NCBI GenBank assembly: GCA_028822845.1
Contig: JAPKCS010000015.1
Location: 1-44,870, forward strand
Source of the DNA: Candidatus Poseidoniaceae archaeon
Lineage (GTDB): Archaea > Thermoplasmatota > Poseidoniia > Poseidoniales > Poseidoniaceae
Length of the DNA stretch: 44,870 nt
Reading direction: 5' to 3'
The translations under genes and the position numbers were made by a program. Of the stretch, positions 31,072 to 38,156 are shown piece after piece (within the stretch, counting starts at the first letter, position 1; every line of letters begins with the position of its first letter). The notes below the pieces were generated by a model that did no database searches, was not told the origin of the DNA, and saw only the letters and a program-made list of their open reading frames with translations.

Positions 31072-32313
31072 ATGATTCTTTTGGCCGAAGCAATCATGTC
31101 GGGGAGCACGGTGGCTAACATCATGGCAGTTCGTGACACGGACGTTGAGGTGCAAGGCGATGCCTTGTCAGGGCGTCACGTCTTGCTCGGCGTCACGGGT
31201 GGCATCGCAGCGGTTGACACCGTACGAATTGCCCGTGAACTTCGCCGTCATGGTGCAGAAATCACGGTCGTGATGACCAACGCTGCCCAGCGAATCATAA
31301 CGCCATTGGCGGTCCGATGGGCGACACAAGGTCGTGTCATCACCGATTGGGATGGCGATATGGAAGTGCTCAACGGTGTCGATGGAGTCTTGGTGGTCCC
31401 GACCACACGCGATACGCTTGCATCTCACCTTCACGGATTGCAAAACGGTCCGTTGTTGATGGCCTTAAGTGTGGCACGCAGCCGTGGCTCTCCGATCATG
31501 ATGGTCCCAAGCATGCATCTTGATTTGGCAAAGGATCCAATGACCGATGAACTCGTCGAACGAGCCCGTCAACATGGAATTCATGTTCACTGGGGCGAAG
31601 AAGAGGAAGGCAAAAGAAAAACCCCGGATCATGAAGAAACCGTGGCTCGATTCAGCCACATCATGAACGCTGGCAAACCGAACCGCAAAGCTGTGGTCCT
31701 CACCCTTGGCGCCACTCAATCTGCCATCGATGATGTTCGCTTCGTTCAAAATTACAGCAGTGGGGCAACAGGTTTTGCTCTTGCTGATGAACTGTACCGC
31801 CACGGCCATGATGTCACATGCGTGGCTGGCGTGACCAACGAACCAGGACCCGCCTGGCTCCCATTGATCATCCGAGCCCCTGAGCCAAACCAAATGCTCG
31901 GGGAACTGCTGGCGTTAGCCAACGATGACATCGATGCTTGGATTCATGCTGCAGCGGTCTTGGATTATGTGGTTGAAGCACCGGCAGAAGGTAAAATTGC
32001 AAGCCAACAAGGCACCCTTAACATCAATTTAGTCGAAAGTGAAAAGCACATCATGGCGTTGAAAGACCGATGCAGTGGGGCGATTCGAATTGGTTTCAAA
32101 CTTGAGTCCGGTATCAAACAGAAGGACTTGATTTATCGAGCCACAGCACAAATAGAAAAGGCGGGAATGACAGCAGTCATCGCCAACCGCCTGGAAGATT
32201 TGAACGATTCAACAAAACCACGAGGTTACCTCGTGGATGCTTACGGGAGCCACTTCGTTCTCGAGACTGAAATTAAAATGTGCGAAGCAGTTCGAACATT
32301 CATCGAACGTTGA
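31072..32313 (+). CDS. coaBC: Bifunctional phosphopantothenoylcysteine decarboxylase/synthase
   Basis: CoaBC joins cysteine to 4'-phosphopantothenate (CoaB) and decarboxylates the product (CoaC, FMN enzyme) in coenzyme A synthesis. The 413-residue length fits the fusion. The CoaC part starts at about residue 36 with VLLGVTGGIAAVDTVRIARE. The CoaB part starts at about 200 with VVLTLGATQSAIDDVRFVQNYSS and contains HAAAVLDYVVE and ANRLEDLND. Two CoaC active-site motifs are divergent: PTTRDT replaces PATANT, and PSMH replaces PAMN. Activity of that half may be altered. Starts at 31072, 31096 and 31120 are possible. Confidence 0.88.
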   Translation: MILLAEAIMSGSTVANIMAVRDTDVEVQGDALSGRHVLLGVTGGIAAVDTVRIARELRRHGAEITVVMTNAAQRIITPLAVRWATQGRVITDWDGDMEVLNGVDGVLVVPTTRDTLASHLHGLQNGPLLMALSVARSRGSPIMMVPSMHLDLAKDPMTDELVERARQHGIHVHWGEEEEGKRKTPDHEETVARFSHIMNAGKPNRKAVVLTLGATQSAIDDVRFVQNYSSGATGFALADELYRHGHDVTCVAGVTNEPGPAWLPLIIRAPEPNQMLGELLALANDDIDAWIHAAAVLDYVVEAPAEGKIASQQGTLNINLVESEKHIMALKDRCSGAIRIGFKLESGIKQKDLIYRATAQIEKAGMTAVIANRLEDLNDSTKPRGYLVDAYGSHFVLETEIKMCEAVRTFIER

Positions 32314-32319
32314 GGTGAT
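32312..32319 (+). promoter_or_regulatory. Shine-Dalgarno GAGGTGAT of trmY
   Basis: GAGGTGAT directly follows the coaBC stop and lies five bases before ATG 32325. It rules against the in-frame TTG at 32319, which falls on the site itself. Confidence 0.6.
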
Positions 32320-32324
32320 TGGTT

Positions 32325-32981
32325 ATGCGTAGATTTGCGGTGATTGGTCATCGTGCGATGTCGCAAGGTAAACTTCCACTCAATGACATGGCCGGTGGTG
32401 CTGGAAGGATGGATGTCCTTGTTCGAGCACTGATGTCAGGGCTGCTCACCAGCCATGGTCTTCGCCATGATTCTGAAGTCGTCCTCCACCTGATGGGTGG
32501 CCCCGGCCCGCCACGAAGGATCAAATTCGTTGGAGCTGAACTTCGAGGCGTACATGCAGAAGAACGAGCAGTGGCCGGACAAATAGGAAAGGTCCTGAAC
32601 CTTCCAACGCCGGCACGAGGCCACTGGGTCGAACGTTCTCATGGCATCTATGACAGCGGAGGTGACATCACCCATACGCTGTCGGACTGGTCCGAGAGTG
32701 TGATCATTGGACTCGACGCTGATGCACCTCGCCTGTGGAGTGGGGATGCGATGTTGCCTTCGACGAGCAAACCACATTCGATCACCACCGGTGAACGTGG
32801 GGAGTTCCAAGTTCAAGGCCTCGACATCGCCTTTGTTCTGAGCGATGACAAGCCTCTGCCGGATGAAACCAAACAGGGACTGTTGATGCGTTCGTTAGGC
32901 GATGCGTGGCTCCAAGGGCACATGGCGGTTGGCGTGTGCCATTTCCTGATGGATGAAGGCGTAGAACTTCGGCTCAGTTAA
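32325..32981 (+). CDS. trmY: tRNA pseudouridine(54) N1-methyltransferase TrmY
   Basis: TrmY methylates pseudouridine 54 in the T loop of archaeal tRNAs to m1-psi, taking the place of bacterial T54. It is a SPOUT-class SAM-dependent enzyme with a trefoil knot. The product has 218 residues. The N-terminal DMAGGAGRMDVLVRALMSGLLTSHGLR, here cited in part, matches the family's PGAGRMD block. KFVGAELRGVHAEERAVAG and the C-terminal SAM/knot segment VLSDDKPLPDETKQGLL are also typical. The gene follows coaBC closely on the same strand. The stop overlaps the surE stop in TTAA at 32978-32981. Confidence 0.88.
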   Translation: MRRFAVIGHRAMSQGKLPLNDMAGGAGRMDVLVRALMSGLLTSHGLRHDSEVVLHLMGGPGPPRRIKFVGAELRGVHAEERAVAGQIGKVLNLPTPARGHWVERSHGIYDSGGDITHTLSDWSESVIIGLDADAPRLWSGDAMLPSTSKPHSITTGERGEFQVQGLDIAFVLSDDKPLPDETKQGLLMRSLGDAWLQGHMAVGVCHFLMDEGVELRLS

Positions 32982-33979
32982 GCCAGAAGCCAAGCAGGAT
33001 AGCCACCTTCAGAGGCTTCTAAAACCCATTTGAGCAATCCATCATCCAAGGCGAGCGGATGTGTTTGTGGCCACACTGGCAAGCAACTGACGCTGGCGTG
33101 ACCTGCATCGACTGCGTCGCAATCGCTCATGACTACGGGACTGTGATCGATGGTGGCCCCACCAATGGTGAAAAGAGCGGTCTCGTCATCCTCAATTGAA
33201 CCAAAGCTCACCGCATTGCGGTACCAGCGCATACCCAAGCGGGTCGTGGTGACTGAACCATCCCATACCGGTGGTACGTTGAGGTTGAGCATTAATTCAC
33301 CATGGCGAAAGGCAGTACGCAAAGCATCTTTTGGATCGTGGCCCCAAGCAGGTGAAGTGGGAACTTCAGGCCAGCGGGTGAGGTGACTTGCTGAGAGATC
33401 CACATGTGGACGTCGCAAGTTTTCTGGAATGAGTGGTAATACTTTGAGCGCTATTTCAATCAAATCAACGGTGGCTTGCACCGCACCTTCCATCCCTTCG
33501 AGTTGGAACGAACCAAGCGATGATGCAATCGCAGGCATACCGTAGAGACCAGCCTCCCTCGCTGCGCCCATTGTGCCGCTGTGATAGGAATCTTGCGACA
33601 TGTTGGGGCCGAGGTTGACACCCGAAACGACAAGGCGTGGAACAACGCCAGGTGCGATGTGCTCAATTCCGCCGTCCAGGGCAACAATCATAGTATCACA
33701 GGGGGTTCCCTCGAGTTCGAAAAGTCGAACTGGTGCGAGGTTTTCATCCAATCCCCATGCCTCTTGAAGATCGTTCCGTGGTCGCAACTTCATCGGTTTC
33801 ATCAAATTGATTCGCATTCCTGCTGCTGAATTGTTTTCCGAAGGTGCAAACGCGATGATGGCGTGTCCCGCCTTATTCAGGGCTTGAGCCAACAAACGAA
33901 AGCCCGGTGCCTCGATGCCGTCGTCGTTGGTAAGAAGAATCCAGCCCGCTTCAGGTGTTTGATCGCTCATGGTGCTCAC
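32978..33979 (-). CDS. surE: 5'/3'-nucleotidase SurE
   Basis: SurE is a metal-dependent phosphatase acting on nucleoside monophosphates and related substrates. The signature LLTNDDGIEAPGF is at the N-terminus. The metal-binding and catalytic residues continue in APSENNSAAGMRI and SGVNLGPNMSQDSYHSGTMG. At 333 residues it is longer than the 250 typical, mainly by an extended C-terminal part after residue 200. GTG 33979 overlaps the stop of the upstream transporter and has GAGGT just before it; ATG 33970 is the alternative. It is translationally coupled to the DMT transporter. Confidence 0.92.
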   Translation of the reverse strand: MSTMSDQTPEAGWILLTNDDGIEAPGFRLLAQALNKAGHAIIAFAPSENNSAAGMRINLMKPMKLRPRNDLQEAWGLDENLAPVRLFELEGTPCDTMIVALDGGIEHIAPGVVPRLVVSGVNLGPNMSQDSYHSGTMGAAREAGLYGMPAIASSLGSFQLEGMEGAVQATVDLIEIALKVLPLIPENLRRPHVDLSASHLTRWPEVPTSPAWGHDPKDALRTAFRHGELMLNLNVPPVWDGSVTTTRLGMRWYRNAVSFGSIEDDETALFTIGGATIDHSPVVMSDCDAVDAGHASVSCLPVWPQTHPLALDDGLLKWVLEASEGGYPAWLLA

Positions 33980-34959
33980 GCAACCTCACTTGGGGGTGAT
34001 GTTTGATTCTTCGTATCTTGGCTTGTGGGAACAGAGGTCACAATCAGCATCAAACCGAGCATGAGAACCCCACCCCCAATCCATGTCCACCGACCAGGTA
34101 AATTGGTGTCAAATAAGGCGAAGCCAATGAATGAACCAATCACGGGTTCGAGGGTGACACACGCTGAGATCACCAGTGGAGAAAGATACTTCAAACAGGT
34201 GTTGAGGCCTGTATGCCCGAGCAAACCAGCGATCAATGCCAAGGCAAGGAACCACCAAAAGAAGGATGGATCAAGCCAACCAAAGACACCGTATGTGACA
34301 AAGTCGCCTTCCACCAACATCGAGGCGGGAAGGAGCAACACCGCTGCAAGCAGCGTCACTGGGAAGGCGTAGAGGAAAATCGGCATCCATGCACGAAGCA
34401 CCCGTCCACATACAATGTAGCCGACAACCGTGAGCGCCCCGAGCAACGCTAGAGAATCACCGTACAAGGTCACGGTGTTGTCACCCTGTGAACCACCTTG
34501 GTCCAACAGAGTCAACCCTGCACCAAGAAAACCAATGATGGCACCAAATGATTCACGCTTCGTTGGCTTTGCAGCGCCTTTGGCAAATAAGGCAAGCAGG
34601 AACATTCCAGCGACGACCATCAAAGGATGAGCGGTCACGAAGAGCAGCGAATGTGTGAGGGTTGTGTGTTTCAAACTCGCCACCCAGAAACCGAAATGCA
34701 AAGCGAGGGCAACACCGCTGAGACCAAGGATTCCAAGGGTTCGACCTTCGAACATCTTCGCCTTCACCTCTGCAGATTGCTGCCGCCATTGCACGGCGGC
34801 AAAAGGCAACAGAACAACCGCAGTCAGTTGCAACCTCCATGAGGCTTTGAGCATTGGATCAAGTGAAATCTGTTGGAGCAATGTTCCGGCACTCGAGACA
34901 CCGAAAAGGGCTGCAATCAACAGAACCCAAACCCAAATGGGTGTCTTGGCTTGATGCAT
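33976..34959 (-). CDS. DMT-superfamily (EamA) transporter
   Basis: A 327-residue membrane protein with about ten hydrophobic helices arranged as two EamA repeats of five. The second repeat contains LAGLLGHTGLNTCLKYLSPLVISACVTLEPVIGS, cited here in part, and the LEPVIG motif is typical. Members export amino acids, nucleotides or other metabolites; the substrate here is unknown. The N-terminus VWVLLIAALFGVSSAGTLL is the first helix. The gene overlaps surE by stop and start codons, and 10 bases separate it from the OPT gene upstream. Confidence 0.85.
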   Translation of the reverse strand: MHQAKTPIWVWVLLIAALFGVSSAGTLLQQISLDPMLKASWRLQLTAVVLLPFAAVQWRQQSAEVKAKMFEGRTLGILGLSGVALALHFGFWVASLKHTTLTHSLLFVTAHPLMVVAGMFLLALFAKGAAKPTKRESFGAIIGFLGAGLTLLDQGGSQGDNTVTLYGDSLALLGALTVVGYIVCGRVLRAWMPIFLYAFPVTLLAAVLLLPASMLVEGDFVTYGVFGWLDPSFFWWFLALALIAGLLGHTGLNTCLKYLSPLVISACVTLEPVIGSFIGFALFDTNLPGRWTWIGGGVLMLGLMLIVTSVPTSQDTKNQTSPPSEVA

Positions 34960-34969
34960 TGAATCACGC

Positions 34970-37291
34970 TCAGCTCTCTAGCACTGCATCATCGGACTTT
35001 GGAGATCCAATGACACCAGCTCGCTTGAACAGCAGATAGATTCCACCGCCAATGGCGACGTTCAATCCAATGAATGAGGCCATACGACCGATGTACCAGC
35101 CTGCACCATCAGGGTTGGGAACAAGCGTATCGATGAATGAAAGGATGCTGGATTCTGTGCCAAAGAAGGCTTCTCCAGTGAGCAGACCTGCTGCAACCAT
35201 GAAGGTGCTAAGAAGAATCAATGCACGTTGTTTTTCTGCCACGGTCGTGCCTTCCTTCTCTTTGATGGCATCAATTCGAGGCTTGAGGCGCTTCTCTTCC
35301 CATGAATCACGAGCAACACCACCAATGAGCATTGGCAGGGTGTGAGGGATGTCGAGGTACATTCCAAGGCCAAACGAGGTACCCATGCCTGTGGCCCATT
35401 CGACGAACATTCCAAGCAGGAATCCTAAGGCCAATAGGGTAAGGTCGCCTTGACCCTCAGCGAAGATCACTGAGAAGGTCGCAAAGGCATTGGCTTGTGG
35501 TGCCATCAGAGAGATGTTCCCATCAGCAAGTTGCTTCGAAAGGAAGATGGCCACACCAGCACCAATGATCGCACCTGGCACAACACCCATGATGTTGCCC
35601 TTGGAAATATGGTATGGTCTGTTACCGATGTAAAGGCTGTTCTTGTAGTCGCCAATCACGGTTCCTGACATGGAGATTGCAGAACCGAAGACAGTTGTTC
35701 CAACCAATCCAAGCAGCACAGCATCTTGTGTGGTGAGGTCCAGCAGTTCTTGAGCGTTCAAGAAGACACCAAGGAGCATCAGAAGCACAATGAACGACGT
35801 GCCCGAAACCGGTTCAATACCCGTTTCACCCATCACTCGAACCGCGATCGCTCCCAGAAGGAAGGTGGTCATGATGAGCACTGTTGCAAACACAAGGGAC
35901 GCAAGGAATGAGAATCCACCGATGGTGAAGATGATCAGCATAGCGACAAAGGTGACGCCCATGAAAATTGGTATGTGCTTCAAAGGCCATTCATACCAGC
36001 CTTTGCCTTCCATGTATTCTTGACTGCCTTCGCCCTTGAAAGCCGAACCGATGTCTGAAAAGATGTTGAGGAAGGTCTTGTACATCTTTGCAAGACCAAA
36101 CATTCCACCACCAACGATGGAACCAATCGCAATTGTTCGAACAGACTTGCTGAATGCAATCATTTGCAAAGCAGCACCATCGCCGCTGGCATAGGTTTGA
36201 ATCGGGATGCTGGATTGGGACATAGCGTCGTAAATTGGGAAGTCGAACCAGACGACGAGTGGGACGAGGAAGAACCAGCCAACGAGCGTACCAAGGTTCA
36301 CCAAGAAAGCCACACGGGTCTTCATGAACCAGCCAATAGCGAACATCGAGGGCGTCAAAGCAAGACCGATGTACGTGTATGCGAAGGGATTCCATGCTGT
36401 CGATTCGCTCCAGTAGGTGTAGCCGAGGGAAACACCATCGCCATCAATTCCAGAGGGTTGGTGTATTTTTCCGCTTGAGTAGAAACTTGCCAGGCCATAA
36501 TCACCGATGTGAAGGGTTTCGGCGAGGTAATCCAGCAGTGCCAACTTCCGGTCATTGGCCCAAATCAATGGATATTCGACCAAAAAGAGACCGACCATGG
36601 TGAGTCCAGTCCAGACCCCGATGGTTTTGAGCGAAGCGCGAGCGTGTTCCACCGCACCTGTGTTGACGTCTGAGGCAATGTCCAGCATTTTGAGCGTCGC
36701 TTCAAATCCAGGAAGTGGCAGTGGATCTTCAACCAACCAGACACGTCGGAAAATGATGAAGTACATGATCCCAAGGAACCCTGCAAACATGCTCGCTACA
36801 ATACCGACGAACGCCAGATTGAATGTATCAGCGTTGCTGATCAGCGGACCTGAAGCCAATTCATACCTCGCATCAGAGGCCAACAAGAAGATTGCAGGGA
36901 AGGTGAAAATGAAACCTGTGGAAGCGTGGGTCGCACCCGTGGTTGCGGAGGTGGCAATGTTAACTTCGGAAGGCGACCACTTCAGGGCCATTCCAAGCAG
37001 GTAAGCAATGTACCATGCAGCAGAGATAGCGAGACCCAGTTTGAGTCCGATGTAAGCAGTAACGCCTGAAAAAACAGCCCCGATGGCTATTCCGTACAGC
37101 ACTTTAGGCGTGTTCCAATGGGACACTTCAAAGGATTCTTCGAGGTTCTTTTCCTCAAGGTACTGTTCCAAAACCCCAGTGTTGAGGTTGTTGTACATGT
37201 CATCGTCCAGCCACGTCAACGTGCCCTTCTCAATGGCCTTCAACCCTTGAGGTGTAACGGGTTGGCGGTATGCAGATTTTTCGACACCCAT
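34970..37291 (-). CDS. OPT-family oligopeptide transporter
   Basis: A 773-residue polytopic membrane protein with about 14-16 helices. OPT proteins import small peptides or metal chelates using the proton gradient. The first transmembrane block VLYGIAIGAVFSGVTAYIGLKLGLAIS, cited in part, carries the family's NxGLKxGL-type motif. SEVNIATSATTGATHASTG and GGVARDSWEEKRLKP are other conserved blocks. An N-terminal soluble stretch of about 60 residues precedes the first helix. In a marine heterotroph, uptake of peptides fits the expected lifestyle. It is followed closely by the DMT transporter on the same strand. Confidence 0.9.
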   Translation of the reverse strand: MGVEKSAYRQPVTPQGLKAIEKGTLTWLDDDMYNNLNTGVLEQYLEEKNLEESFEVSHWNTPKVLYGIAIGAVFSGVTAYIGLKLGLAISAAWYIAYLLGMALKWSPSEVNIATSATTGATHASTGFIFTFPAIFLLASDARYELASGPLISNADTFNLAFVGIVASMFAGFLGIMYFIIFRRVWLVEDPLPLPGFEATLKMLDIASDVNTGAVEHARASLKTIGVWTGLTMVGLFLVEYPLIWANDRKLALLDYLAETLHIGDYGLASFYSSGKIHQPSGIDGDGVSLGYTYWSESTAWNPFAYTYIGLALTPSMFAIGWFMKTRVAFLVNLGTLVGWFFLVPLVVWFDFPIYDAMSQSSIPIQTYASGDGAALQMIAFSKSVRTIAIGSIVGGGMFGLAKMYKTFLNIFSDIGSAFKGEGSQEYMEGKGWYEWPLKHIPIFMGVTFVAMLIIFTIGGFSFLASLVFATVLIMTTFLLGAIAVRVMGETGIEPVSGTSFIVLLMLLGVFLNAQELLDLTTQDAVLLGLVGTTVFGSAISMSGTVIGDYKNSLYIGNRPYHISKGNIMGVVPGAIIGAGVAIFLSKQLADGNISLMAPQANAFATFSVIFAEGQGDLTLLALGFLLGMFVEWATGMGTSFGLGMYLDIPHTLPMLIGGVARDSWEEKRLKPRIDAIKEKEGTTVAEKQRALILLSTFMVAAGLLTGEAFFGTESSILSFIDTLVPNPDGAGWYIGRMASFIGLNVAIGGGIYLLFKRAGVIGSPKSDDAVLES

Positions 37292-37308
37292 GCTTGGTCA
37301 CATCCGGC

Positions 37309-37323
37309 GTGCGCGAGGCGCAC
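37309..37323 (-). repeat. Short GC-rich inverted repeat before the OPT gene
   Basis: GTGCGC-GAG-GCGCAC is a perfect 6-bp inverted repeat with a 3-base spacer, 18 bases upstream of the OPT start codon within the 115-base gap to the acyltransferase gene. It could form a hairpin in the leader or be an operator half-site pair. No other clear element is seen in that gap. Confidence 0.35.
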
Positions 37324-37406
37324 AGATTGACGGTAACACAGGCCCTTCAAGACCATTGCTGTTGGTCGTCGGGGTGCGGTTCCCAATTCAGGGGCTATCT
37401 GAACCC

Positions 37407-38105
37407 TCAACGTTCTGAAGAATCCTTGATTTTACGTGCTGGGATTCCACCCCATACCTCGCCTGCAGGGATCACCTTGTACTTGGGAACCACAGCTTGC
37501 GAAGCAATGACTGCGCCAGCACCAATTTGGACACCTGGTTGAATCATCACACCGGTGCCAATGAGGGCATTATCCCCAATGTGGACGGGACTGAAGATGA
37601 GTTCACCTTGCTCAAAGAGATGACCATTGATCACGGCTGCACCGCCAATCACCACGCCCTTCCCGATGGTGATGAGACCTGGGTCGTTGATGTTGGCCGT
37701 GTTTATTTGGGCACCTGGCCCAACGGTTGCCCCAGAGATTCGAAAGTAGATGTTTGCCAAAAACGATGGCACGAGGTGTTGAAGAACGGGCCGAGTGCAC
37801 CGACCAATTTGCCCACAAAAGCCCCAACGGATTGCAATAAAGGATTGAAGCGGGAAAATGCTCTGTTCCTTTACTCTGACACGGAGGATAAATTGAAGCA
37901 GTGAGGAGAAGGCGAGAAGACAGACCATGTAGACGACAAAAGCGCTTGATAAGATCAATCCAGTGTACAAGGCATCAATCCATTGATGATCGGATACGAA
38001 CACTTCACTGGCCCATCGATAAAGCATCACTGCTGGAGCAGCAGGTACGCCCCAAACAGCAACCATGACCATCATCACAACAACCGAGCCAACGGTTTGA
38101 ATCAA
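37407..38105 (-). CDS. Membrane-anchored hexapeptide-repeat acyltransferase
   Basis: A protein of about 232 residues. The N-terminal 80 residues contain two hydrophobic segments (VVVMMVMVAVWGVPAAPAVML; LILSSAFVVYMVCLLAFSSLL). The C-terminal 110 residues are a left-handed beta helix of hexapeptide repeats: ATVGPGAQINTANI, ITIGKGVVIGGAAVI, VHIGDNALIGTGVM, VQIGAGAVIASQAV. The end, PAGEVWGGIPARKIK, is the usual acetyltransferase closing motif. It probably transfers an acyl group to a sugar or other surface-bound acceptor. TTG 38105 is the listed start. A CTG at 38120 lies at the right distance from a strong ribosome-binding site and is a serious alternative (237 residues). Confidence 0.82.
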   Translation of the reverse strand: MIQTVGSVVVMMVMVAVWGVPAAPAVMLYRWASEVFVSDHQWIDALYTGLILSSAFVVYMVCLLAFSSLLQFILRVRVKEQSIFPLQSFIAIRWGFCGQIGRCTRPVLQHLVPSFLANIYFRISGATVGPGAQINTANINDPGLITIGKGVVIGGAAVINGHLFEQGELIFSPVHIGDNALIGTGVMIQPGVQIGAGAVIASQAVVPKYKVIPAGEVWGGIPARKIKDSSER

Positions 38106-38123
38106 CTGAAACAGTTTCAGTCA

Positions 38124-38132
38124 ATCACCTCC
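38124..38132 (-). promoter_or_regulatory. Strong Shine-Dalgarno GGAGGTGAT before the acyltransferase gene
   Basis: On the minus strand GGAGGTGAT is fully complementary to the 16S 3' end and is the longest such match in the window. It ends three bases before CTG 38120 and 18 bases before TTG 38105. Elsewhere in this window the spacing is 3-5 bases, which argues for CTG as the true start. Confidence 0.6.
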
Positions 38133-38156
38133 AATCAAATTGGTTGTATGAACGGT

